Of a stretch of DNA of 64,000 bases, positions 26,959 through 34,445 are shown in pieces. A program made the translations under genes and the position numbers. This DNA is from CAYNST01 sp964546435. GTDB taxonomy: Bacteria > Pseudomonadota > Gammaproteobacteria > Pseudomonadales > Cellvibrionaceae. The notes under the pieces were generated by a model. It was not told the origin of the DNA, ran no database searches, and worked only from the letters and a program-made list of their open reading frames with translations. The stretch covers positions 62,001-126,000 of the forward strand of contig CAZJKJ010000001.1 of the NCBI GenBank assembly GCA_964546435.1. Direction: 5' to 3'. Each line of letters begins with the position of its first letter. Position 1 is the first letter of the stretch.

Positions 26959-28875
26959 CTAGTGTTTAATCTGGATACTTTCGGGGATCAACCTTCCGCC
27001 CAGCTCCTGCTGCAAACTGAGAACCACCGGATCGCCCTGAAACTGATCCAGCACTTCCTGGCGTCGTTGGATACGCCGTCGTTCCGCTGCCAGAAAAGGC
27101 GTCACTGCGCCGTCTGGAAGCGCCTGCACGCGAATGTCTACCTTGACCGGAACATTGAAATACCGGGACAACAGCTCAGCCAGTTTCGGTCCGTGAGAAT
27201 CGTCGTACAGACTCGCCTTCGTCTGGTCCAGAGCAAAAACCAGCCGACCCTGCTCCCGATTCAGCAACACGCAGTTGCCAAATGTTGTCTGCAGGATCCC
27301 GCGAATACTCAGGGACTGATAAATCGTCAACCAGTCCGCTGGCTGCATGTCCTCCCAAGCGCCAGCCCAGCCGGCCGGTGGCACGTCGGCTGCGGTTACC
27401 GTTACTTCTGTTTCCGGTACTTCTGTTTCTGCTATTTCGGTCTTTGCTGGCGTTGTTTTTGTGTCAGGGGTTGACCGTGCCGGCGCTGAATACCTTGATG
27501 CTTCAGATATTTCCGGCGCTGCCGGTCGGTCCGCCATATCCGAAGCGAGGCGGAGCTCAGCTACCGGCTTTTTTCCGGTAAGGTCGGCCTCCCGGCCCGA
27601 CTCCTGGGATACCACGGGCCGGCCGGTAACCTGGGACATGCCCGAATCGTCCATCGGGGGATAACCATCATCGGGATAGCCCCTGTCATGAGAGTCCCTG
27701 TCATGAGAGTCCCTATCATGAGCGCCCTTGCCATAAGAGGCGTCACCAGAATGATCGTCGGACTGGCCATCGCCGGCGAGATCCCCCGGGAACTGGGGCC
27801 GAAAGGCGAGCATTCGCAGCAGGATCATTTCGAATCCGGCCCGCGGATCCGGCGCAAGTTCGAGATCCCGCCGGCCCGTCAAGGCAATCTGGTAAAAAAG
27901 CTGCACGTCTTCGGCCGGTATACGACGGGCAAGTGTCACGATGCGCTCACGATCTCCGAAACTGTTGTCCAGCGCTTCAGGCACTGTCTGGGCGATGGCG
28001 ATCCGGTGTAGCGCCGTGAGCAGGTCGGCCAATGCTGCGCCGTAATCGGGCGCCTGTTCGGCGAAGGCGCTGATGGTGGTCAGTACAGCGCGACCGTCGG
28101 CGTCGGCCAGAGCATCGATCAGGGTCTCAATAAGGCGGTGGTCGATGGTCCCCAGCATGGCGCTGACATCGTCTGTGATCACCTTGCCGCTGCCGAAACC
28201 GATGGCCTGGTCTGTCAGGCTCAGGGCGTCCCGCATGCTGCCGTCGGCGGAACGGGCCAGCAGCCACAATGCACTCTCTTCAAACGGCAGCTGTTCTTGT
28301 CCGAGCACCGTTTTCAAATGCGTCACGATGCGTTCCGGGCTCATGTTCTTGAGATTGAACTGAAGACAGCGCGACAGGATGGTCACGGGAAGTTTTTGCG
28401 GATCGGTGGTGGCCAGCAGGAATTTGACGTGTTCGGGCGGTTCTTCCAGCGTCTTGAGCAACGCATTGAAGCTGTGACTCGAGAGCATGTGGACTTCGTC
28501 GATGAGGTAGATCTTGAAGCGGCCACGGGTCGGTGCGTACTGAACGTTATCAAGAAGCTCGCGGGTATCCTCAACGCGGGTGCGGGAGGCGGCATCGACT
28601 TCGATCAGATCAACAAACCGGCCCGAACCGATTTCAGTACATGCCGAGCATTCTCCACACGGGGTCGAGGTGATACCGGATTCGCAGTTAAGACATTTGG
28701 CAAGGATGCGCGCGATGGTGGTCTTGCCGACACCACGAGTGCCGGTAAACAGGTAGGCGTGATGCAACCTGTTGTGATCCAGTGCATTAACCAACGCCTT
28801 GAGGACATGCTCCTGACCGACCATTTCGCGAAAGTTGCGAGGCCGCCATTTGCGCGCTAACACCTGATAACTCAA
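26959..28875 (-). CDS. dnaX: DNA polymerase III subunits tau and gamma
   Basis: 638 residues (E. coli tau is 643). The start is most likely the TTG at 28875: it gives the family N-terminus MSYQVLARKWRP and has GGAGGG 4 nt upstream; a GTG at 28887 is the next choice. The P-loop GTRGVGKTT lies at about 45-53, the four-cysteine zinc module (CLNCESG, CGECSAC) near 64-79, and DEVHMLS is the Walker B. DnaX is the clamp-loader motor, and the C-terminal part of tau binds the polymerase and helicase. The linker (about 380-500) is low-complexity, with tandem HDRDS repeats. A frameshift signal at codons 434-436 should also give a gamma form of about 439 residues. Confidence 0.97.
   Translation of the reverse strand: MSYQVLARKWRPRNFREMVGQEHVLKALVNALDHNRLHHAYLFTGTRGVGKTTIARILAKCLNCESGITSTPCGECSACTEIGSGRFVDLIEVDAASRTRVEDTRELLDNVQYAPTRGRFKIYLIDEVHMLSSHSFNALLKTLEEPPEHVKFLLATTDPQKLPVTILSRCLQFNLKNMSPERIVTHLKTVLGQEQLPFEESALWLLARSADGSMRDALSLTDQAIGFGSGKVITDDVSAMLGTIDHRLIETLIDALADADGRAVLTTISAFAEQAPDYGAALADLLTALHRIAIAQTVPEALDNSFGDRERIVTLARRIPAEDVQLFYQIALTGRRDLELAPDPRAGFEMILLRMLAFRPQFPGDLAGDGQSDDHSGDASYGKGAHDRDSHDRDSHDRGYPDDGYPPMDDSGMSQVTGRPVVSQESGREADLTGKKPVAELRLASDMADRPAAPEISEASRYSAPARSTPDTKTTPAKTEIAETEVPETEVTVTAADVPPAGWAGAWEDMQPADWLTIYQSLSIRGILQTTFGNCVLLNREQGRLVFALDQTKASLYDDSHGPKLAELLSRYFNVPVKVDIRVQALPDGAVTPFLAAERRRIQRRQEVLDQFQGDPVVLSLQQELGGRLIPESIQIKH
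27521..27590 (-). promoter_or_regulatory. dnaX programmed -1 frameshift site (gamma/tau)
   Basis: On the minus strand, codons 434-436 read GGA AAA AAG, so the heptamer A-AAA-AAG (27574-27568) is in the slippery frame used in E. coli dnaX. After a -1 slip the next codons are GCC GGT AGC TGA, a stop three codons later (27559-27557). A Shine-Dalgarno-like GGGAGG lies about 13 nt upstream. Downstream, 27568-27563 can pair with 27526-27521 (6 bp) and, inside that, 27554-27549 with 27535-27530 (6 bp). Slippery site, upstream SD and downstream stem are the three known E. coli elements. Whether it works here is inference. Confidence 0.8.
27684..27728. repeat. Tandem 15-bp repeats inside dnaX linker
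   Basis: Two perfect 15-bp units (27684-27698 and 27699-27713) plus a degenerate third (27714-27728). The unit length keeps the reading frame and encodes a repeating charged HDRDS pentapeptide at residues about 383-397, in the unstructured linker shared by tau and gamma. Confidence 0.85.
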
Positions 28876-29111
28876 TCTACCCTCCACTTTGGCGCCATCG
28901 TTCGCAAATATGAAACGGCTCCCGAAAAACCTTTAGAGCTTCCGGATGATGCCTCTTGTGCGGCAGATTTGCGAACGGTCACTACGGAACCTCTGACAAG
29001 ACACATCAAGCAAGGTTGCCACTCAGACAGATCAGAGCCGCAGGCAATGGTCCTGCTGGTCACAGAAGGTCGGGGATTATAACGCAAGTGGAGGGCTGGG
29101 GCAGAAATGTT

Positions 29112-29227
29112 GGAGGGGACCCTAACCAGCCTTACCCCGGCACACAGTAAAAACTACTACCGTTGCTCCCTTCCGGGCCTGGCGGGGTTCGCAGCCAACT
29201 GTTGCGAGGAGACCGGAAAGGGCCACC
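29112..29227 (-). ncRNA. ffs: Signal recognition particle RNA, small bacterial type (4.5S)
   Basis: The minus strand carries the conserved SRP domain IV: CCAGGCCCGGAAGGGAGCA matches the E. coli CAGGTCCGGAAGGAAGCA Ffh-binding loop, followed by GTGTGCCGGGGTAAGGCTGG like E. coli GTGTGCCGGGATGTAGCTGG. The ends (GGTGGCCCT and AGGGTCCCC) can pair to close the long hairpin, giving about 116 nt against 114 in E. coli. With Ffh it targets membrane proteins co-translationally. It lies upstream of dnaX on the same strand, as in many gammaproteobacteria. The exact ends are approximate. Confidence 0.93.
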
Positions 29228-29326
29228 ATCAAAACCGATTCATATCGGAAGCGCGCATTATCCGGTTTTTGGGTGCGAATGCAAGAGCAAGGCGCTCTTG
29301 CCTGCTCTTGCATTCTCCGTTTGAGC

Positions 29327-30514
29327 TCAGCCCCGGCCGCCTGCACGGATCATGCGCACACGTTTTACATGTTCAGTGGCGGCAATGGCCTTGATGACTT
29401 CCTCCGACGGCGCCTCCCCCAGATCGATGATGTTGTAGGCCAGATCACCCCGGCTCTTGTTAACCATGTCGATTACGTTGACAGTGTGCCTGGTAAAAAC
29501 CGACAGGACATTGCCCAGCACGCCCGAGACGTTGTCGTTGCTGAACGTCAACCGGCAGCAGCCGTTGATGGGACCAAGATCCGTCTGGGGGAAGTTGACC
29601 GAATTGGTGATATTGCCGTTTTCCAGAAAGTCACACAGCTGGTCTGCCGCCATGACGGCGCAGTTGTCTTCAGCTTCTGCCGTGCTCGCGCCGATATGTG
29701 GCAGAGCAATAACATCTTTACGCCCGCGCATCGCCGGTGTCGGGAAATCACAGATATATTGGCGCAACCGGCCGGCATCCAGCGCTGCCAGAATGGCCGC
29801 ATCATCCACAATCGCGTCCCGGGCAAAGTTGACCAGGGTGGCGGACGGCTTCATGGCGACCAGGGTCTCCGCATTGATCATGTGACGGGTGGCGTCCAGC
29901 GCGGGTACGTGCAGGGATACGTAATCGCTGGCGGCCAGCAGCTGAGCCAGGTTTTCCTTGCGCTGAACCTGACTGGGCAGACGCCAGGCGGCCTCGACCG
30001 ACAGAGCCGGGTCAAAACCGACCACGCGCATTCCCAGTGCCAGCGCCATTTCTGCAACCATGGATCCGATGGCGCCAAGCCCTACAACGCCGAGGGTCTT
30101 GCCTTTCAGCTCACGCCCGGCAAACCGCTTTTTTTCCGCCTCGAGCAGCGCCGACAGTTCATCCAGCCGGTCAAGGGTGAGGCCGTTGACGAACTCTCGT
30201 CCACCGAGAATATCGCGGGAACTCAGCAACATCCCCGCCAGCACCAACTCCTTCACCGCGTTGGCGTTAGCACCGGGCGTATTGAATGCGACTATGCCCC
30301 GCTGGCTGTACTCGGCGACCGGCAGATTGTTGACACCTGCCCCGGCCCGGGCCACTGCCAGCAAGGTTTCGGGAATCGCTTCACCATGAAGTTTATGACT
30401 GCGGACGATATATGCATCTGCTCGATCCAGCTCCGGCCCCACTTCATAGTGGGCTGCGGGAAACTGCTCCAGGCCGATGGGAGAGATTTTGTTATAGGTT
30501 TTAACGAAAAACAT
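29327..30514 (-). CDS. serA: D-3-phosphoglycerate dehydrogenase
   Basis: 395 residues. The NAD-binding motif GVVGLGAIGSMVAEMA, the substrate-side NTPGANANAVKELV, the catalytic PHIGASTAEAE histidine region and a C-terminal ACT domain (about 325-395) identify a short SerA with ACT. It oxidises 3-phosphoglycerate to phosphohydroxypyruvate, the first step of serine synthesis; the ACT domain is the likely serine-feedback site. A strong AAGGAGG ribosome site precedes the ATG. serC lies 311 bp upstream on the same strand. Confidence 0.93.
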   Translation of the reverse strand: MFFVKTYNKISPIGLEQFPAAHYEVGPELDRADAYIVRSHKLHGEAIPETLLAVARAGAGVNNLPVAEYSQRGIVAFNTPGANANAVKELVLAGMLLSSRDILGGREFVNGLTLDRLDELSALLEAEKKRFAGRELKGKTLGVVGLGAIGSMVAEMALALGMRVVGFDPALSVEAAWRLPSQVQRKENLAQLLAASDYVSLHVPALDATRHMINAETLVAMKPSATLVNFARDAIVDDAAILAALDAGRLRQYICDFPTPAMRGRKDVIALPHIGASTAEAEDNCAVMAADQLCDFLENGNITNSVNFPQTDLGPINGCCRLTFSNDNVSGVLGNVLSVFTRHTVNVIDMVNKSRGDLAYNIIDLGEAPSEEVIKAIAATEHVKRVRMIRAGGRG

Positions 30515-30673
30515 GAAGCCTCCTTAAATACTGCGCACCGCGCCTTGAGCTTTGCGCACCCCAATAGACATTCAAGGCCGTGCAAATGAGCGAGGACAAA
30601 GCAGTTGTCGGGTTATTTGACACCGGGAAACAGGCGCCGATCTTAGTCCACTGTTTTGCAATACAATTTTATA

Positions 30674-30787
30674 TGGCACAGTTTGTGCTAAGAGATGAAT
30701 ACCAGCTGGAAAACCTTTTATTGACGTTTTTCAGGAAGGTAAACCTTGTTTCTTCGATTCTGCCCTGGCTTGCCAGGGCTTTTTTTT
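30674..30787 (+). ncRNA. Candidate small RNA in the serC-serA gap
   Basis: In the 311-bp space between serC and serA (both minus), the plus strand has a hairpin GCACA-GTT-TGTGC (30676-30688), an A/T-rich unstructured middle containing AGGAAGG, and a strong intrinsic terminator at 30762-30787. No open frame of note explains it, and no plus-strand gene lies upstream that would need this terminator. A TACAAT box sits just upstream (near 30663). Together they suggest a ~110-nt transcript. I do not recognise its family. Confidence 0.45.
30762..30787 (+). terminator. Strong intrinsic terminator
   Basis: Perfect 8-bp stem GCCCTGGC/GCCAGGGC with a TT loop (30762-30779), followed directly by eight T (30780-30787) on the plus strand. 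On the minus strand the T-run would precede the stem, so it ends a plus-strand transcript, not serC. Confidence 0.8.
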
Positions 30788-30825
30788 GCCGCGACGAAAG
30801 GATATCCCGCCGCGACGACACTGCG

Positions 30826-31941
30826 TCAGCCGACCACTTCGTGGTAAACCCACTCCAGCCATGGCATTAATGCTTGCAGATCGGCCGCTTCGACCGTCGC
30901 GCCACACCACAGGCGCAGACCCGGAGGCGCGTCGCGGTAAGCGCCGATATCGTAGGCTACCCCTTCCTTCTCCAGTCGCTTGGCGATGGCTTTAACCTGA
31001 TCCGCAGTCGCCTTTAAAGTCAGGCATACGCTAGTATTCGAGCGGATTTGCGCATCGGCGGCGAGAAACTCGATCCAGTCCTTGCTCGCCACGAAATCTT
31101 CAACCACTTTCAGATTGGCTTCGGACCGGCTGATGGTGCCCTCCACGCCGCCCAGATCGCGCACCCATTGCAGTGCATCCAGGTAATCCGCCACGCACAG
31201 CATGGAAGGCGTATTGATCGTCTCACCTTTGAAGATCCCTTCCACCAGCTTGCCACCCTTGGTCATGCGGAACAGCTTGGGCATCGGCCAGGCCGGCACC
31301 CAGGATTCCAGCCGCTCCACTGCGCGCGGGCTCAGGATCAGCATCCCGTGGGCCCCTTCCCCGCCGAGCACTTTCTGCCACGAATAAGTTACGACATCCA
31401 GTTTGGACCAGGGCAAGGGCATGGCAAACACGGCCGAGGTGGCATCACAAATGGTCAGCCCGGCGCGATCGTCGGGAATCCAGTTGCCGTCGGGCACCTT
31501 TACGCCGGAGGTGGTGCCGTTCCAGGTGAAGATGACATCGTTATCGAAGTTGGCTTTCGCCAGATCGGGAAGCAGACCGTAATCCGCCTCGAACACCCGG
31601 GTGTTCTGAAGCTTCAGCTGCTTGGTAACATCCGTGACCCAGCCCGAGCCGAAGGATTCCCACGCAAGGATGTCGACGCCGCGACTGCCCAGCAGGGACC
31701 ACATCGCCATCTCCATGGCGCCGGTATCGGAACCCGCAACAATGCCCACCCGGTAACCTGGCGGCAGCTCCAGCAGTTCGGCCGTGTCGGTGCAGGCCTT
31801 TTCCAGAACCTGTTTGCCCAGCGCGGAACGGTGCGAGCGGCCAAGTGTTTCCAGATCGAGCTTGCTGACGTCATATCCGGGTCGCTTGCTGCAAGGACCG
31901 GAAGAAAAGTTGGGATTGGCGGGCTTGACCGACGGCTGCAT
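30826..31941 (-). CDS. serC: Phosphoserine aminotransferase
   Basis: 371 residues of the class V aminotransferase fold. The N-terminus NFSSGPCSKRPGY, the phosphate-loop region GIVAGSDTGAMEMAMW and the PLP lysine in TYSWQKVLGGEG fit the SerC subgroup common in alphaproteobacteria and archaea (about 370-390 residues) rather than the E. coli type. It makes phosphoserine from phosphohydroxypyruvate and glutamate, the step after SerA. Being next to serA supports the assignment. Confidence 0.92.
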   Translation of the reverse strand: MQPSVKPANPNFSSGPCSKRPGYDVSKLDLETLGRSHRSALGKQVLEKACTDTAELLELPPGYRVGIVAGSDTGAMEMAMWSLLGSRGVDILAWESFGSGWVTDVTKQLKLQNTRVFEADYGLLPDLAKANFDNDVIFTWNGTTSGVKVPDGNWIPDDRAGLTICDATSAVFAMPLPWSKLDVVTYSWQKVLGGEGAHGMLILSPRAVERLESWVPAWPMPKLFRMTKGGKLVEGIFKGETINTPSMLCVADYLDALQWVRDLGGVEGTISRSEANLKVVEDFVASKDWIEFLAADAQIRSNTSVCLTLKATADQVKAIAKRLEKEGVAYDIGAYRDAPPGLRLWCGATVEAADLQALMPWLEWVYHEVVG

Positions 31942-32103
31942 GGGTTTCCTCTCGAAAATGGTAAGAACAGTGGCAATGGCCGCAAAGACTGCGGCGACAC
32001 TCTGAAGAAAAAGAGCGGCATTATGCCAGCAACACAGGATTTATCACAGGCGGCGCCGGGAGCAGCGCAGCCTGCAGTTGCCGGAATTGGAACCGGTAAA
32101 AAC

Positions 32104-34218
32104 TCAGCGACGGCGCAGCGTCTGGCGATTCCTGGGCCGGTTGACTCTGACCCCACCGCGGCGCAGTTTTTTCTCGCCTGGAATAAGGGCGTGCGGGCCG
32201 TCGCCGATCAGATCGGGACGTCCCATTTTCAGAAATGCCTCGCGGAGCATCGGCCAGTTGGCTTCGTCATGAAACCGCAGCAAAGCTTTCTGGAAGCGCC
32301 GCTGGGGCAAGGATTTGGCCGTGTTCACGCCGCGGCTTTTATAAGTCACCTTGCGCAGGGGATCTTTGCCGGAATAATACATGGCGGTGGCCATCGCCAT
32401 AGGCGAGGGGTAGAACGTCTGGACCTGATCGAGCCGGTATTTGTTGTCTTTGAGCCAAAGCGCGAGATTGATCATGTCATCGTCCTCGCACCCCGGATGC
32501 GCCGCGATGAAATAAGGAATCAGGTACTGCTTCTTGCCCGCCTCTTTGGAGAATCGCTCGAACATCGCCTTGAACTTCTCATAGGCGCCAATGCCCGGCT
32601 TCATCATCTGGTTCAGCGGGCCGTCTTCGGTGTGCTCCGGTGCAATTTTCAGGTAGCCGCCAACGTGATGCGTGACCAGCTCCTTCACATATTCGGGATC
32701 TTCGACCGCGAGGTCATAGCGCAACCCCGACGCGATCGCAATGCGTTTGATTCCGGGAAGCGCCCGGGCTTTGCGATACAGCCGGGTGGTGGGCGAATGG
32801 TCGGTAATCAGATTCTTGCAGATACCTGGAAATACACAGGACAAGCGCCGGCAACTTGCCAAAATGGCGGGGCTGCGGCAGGTCAGGCGATACATGTTCG
32901 CCGTGGGGCCGCCGAGATCGGAAATCGTCCCCGTAAAGCCGGGAACCTTGTCGCGGATATCTTCTATTTCCTGAAGGATCGACTCCTCCGACCGACTCTG
33001 GATAATCCGACCTTCGTGTTCAGTAATTGAACAGAAAGTACAACCGCCAAAACACCCCCGCATGATATTGACTGACGTCTTGATCATGTCGTAGGCGGGA
33101 ATGGGCGACTTCCCGTAAACCGGGTGCGGAACTCGCGCATACGGAAGACCGAAAACCGCGTCCATTTCGTCAGTTTCCAGAGGAATCGGCGGCGGATTTA
33201 TCCAGACCTCCCAGTGACCGTGTTTCTGTATCAGGGCGCGGGCATTATGGGGATTCGATTCGAGATGCAAGACCCGGGATGCGTGGGAATACAAAGCCCT
33301 GTCGTTGCGGACCTTCTCGAAGGACGGCAACCGGATATAAGTGATGGCCGGATCCAGTTCATATTGCCGGTGAACCGGCATGGGCAGGATCCGCACCGGC
33401 ACCGGCGCATCCGGGTCTACCGGCGGTTCGTCGCTCTTGCAGGACTGGGTCTGGGTGTCCTTGTATTCGTAGGGATTCGGAATGGTGTCGATATTTTTGG
33501 GCCAGTCGATCCGGGTCGAGTCAATCTCGGTCCACCCCGACGGAGGCAGTTTGCGCAGAAATGCCGTGCCCCGAACCTCGTCAATCTGCTCGATCGGCTC
33601 ACCCGCGGCCAGCCGATGAGCTACTTCAATGATCGCCCGCTCGGCATTGCCAAACAGCAGCAGATCCGCAGCACTGTCCACCAGCACCGACCGCCGCACC
33701 TGGTCGCTCCAGTAATCGTACTGGGCAATACGGCGCAGACTCGCTTCAATACCGCCGATCACCACCGGCACATCCCCGTAAGCCTCACGGCAGCGGTGGC
33801 TGTAGACGGTAACCGCCCGATCGGGCCGCTTGCCGCCTTCGTTATCCGGTGTATAGGCGTCGTCCGAGCGCTGGCGCAAATCCGAGGTATAACGGTTGAT
33901 CATCGAATCCATATTGCCGGCGGAGACGCCGAAAAACAGGTTGGGGCGCCCCAGGGCTTTGAACGGCTCGGCTGAAGTCCAGTCCGGTTGCGCAATAATG
34001 CCCACCCGAAACCCCTGGTTTTCCAGAAGACGGCCGATGACGGCGGTTCCGAAACTGGGGTGATCGACATAAGCATCCCCGCTCACGATGATCACATCGC
34101 AACTATCCCACCCGAGCGCATCCATTTCGGCCTTTGACATGGGCAGAAACGGCGCCGGACCAAAACACTCGGCCCAGTATTTGGGATAGGTCAGAAGATT
34201 CTTTGCAGGTACCAACAT
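32104..34218 (-). CDS. YgiQ family radical SAM protein
   Basis: 704 residues. The radical-SAM cluster motif CFGGCTFC (CxxxCxxC) lies near residue 390, followed by the EHEGRIIQSRSEESIL motif typical of YgiQ. The N-terminal UPF0313 domain (DVIIVSGDAYVDHPSFGTAV, VPVVIGGIEASLRRIAQYDY) resembles a B12-binding fold. The function is unknown. It is 162 nt upstream of serC on the same strand. Confidence 0.93.
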   Translation of the reverse strand: MLVPAKNLLTYPKYWAECFGPAPFLPMSKAEMDALGWDSCDVIIVSGDAYVDHPSFGTAVIGRLLENQGFRVGIIAQPDWTSAEPFKALGRPNLFFGVSAGNMDSMINRYTSDLRQRSDDAYTPDNEGGKRPDRAVTVYSHRCREAYGDVPVVIGGIEASLRRIAQYDYWSDQVRRSVLVDSAADLLLFGNAERAIIEVAHRLAAGEPIEQIDEVRGTAFLRKLPPSGWTEIDSTRIDWPKNIDTIPNPYEYKDTQTQSCKSDEPPVDPDAPVPVRILPMPVHRQYELDPAITYIRLPSFEKVRNDRALYSHASRVLHLESNPHNARALIQKHGHWEVWINPPPIPLETDEMDAVFGLPYARVPHPVYGKSPIPAYDMIKTSVNIMRGCFGGCTFCSITEHEGRIIQSRSEESILQEIEDIRDKVPGFTGTISDLGGPTANMYRLTCRSPAILASCRRLSCVFPGICKNLITDHSPTTRLYRKARALPGIKRIAIASGLRYDLAVEDPEYVKELVTHHVGGYLKIAPEHTEDGPLNQMMKPGIGAYEKFKAMFERFSKEAGKKQYLIPYFIAAHPGCEDDDMINLALWLKDNKYRLDQVQTFYPSPMAMATAMYYSGKDPLRKVTYKSRGVNTAKSLPQRRFQKALLRFHDEANWPMLREAFLKMGRPDLIGDGPHALIPGEKKLRRGGVRVNRPRNRQTLRRR

Positions 34219-34383
34219 AGCGCTATAGCTTTCTCGAGGGAGACCCGCCGAATGCGGGCGCGTATTGTCCCAGAAATGGATGCATAAGCCTAGCGTCTGT
34301 TCCTGTTTTGCGGTACCCCATTGATATATAAGAACAAGCTCGTTTAGCTGTAGCTCTCACACAACAACAAAGACGAGCTTGCA

Positions 34384-34445
34384 ATGCCCCGATTACTGCT
34401 CAGCGGTGAGCTTTGGTCGAAGCTGCGGACAATCATCAAGCTATC
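34384..34445 (+). pseudogene. IS5-type transposase 5' remnant
   Basis: The plus-strand ATG at 34384 opens MPRLLLSGELWSKLRTIIK, which matches the start of IS5-family transposases (MPR-LL-DE-WSKL style), then loses similarity as it runs into the tail of the RND gene. Only about 19 codons remain. Upstream, a 9-bp inverted repeat (34335-34343 with 34373-34381) may belong to the element's end. The old insertion therefore marks the 3' border of the long-chain amine operon. Confidence 0.6.

Noticed and set aside
27684..27728. Tandem repeats as a regulatory element
   Set aside because: The 15-bp period keeps the dnaX frame and encodes a charged linker, so a coding explanation is enough.
29273..30589. 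438-codon frame opposite serA
   Set aside because: Antisense shadow of serA, with no motif and no ribosome site.
31048..33030. 660-codon plus-strand frame opposite serC and ygiQ
   Set aside because: Shadow of two well-supported minus-strand genes; its composition is His/Gly/Gln-rich without any domain.
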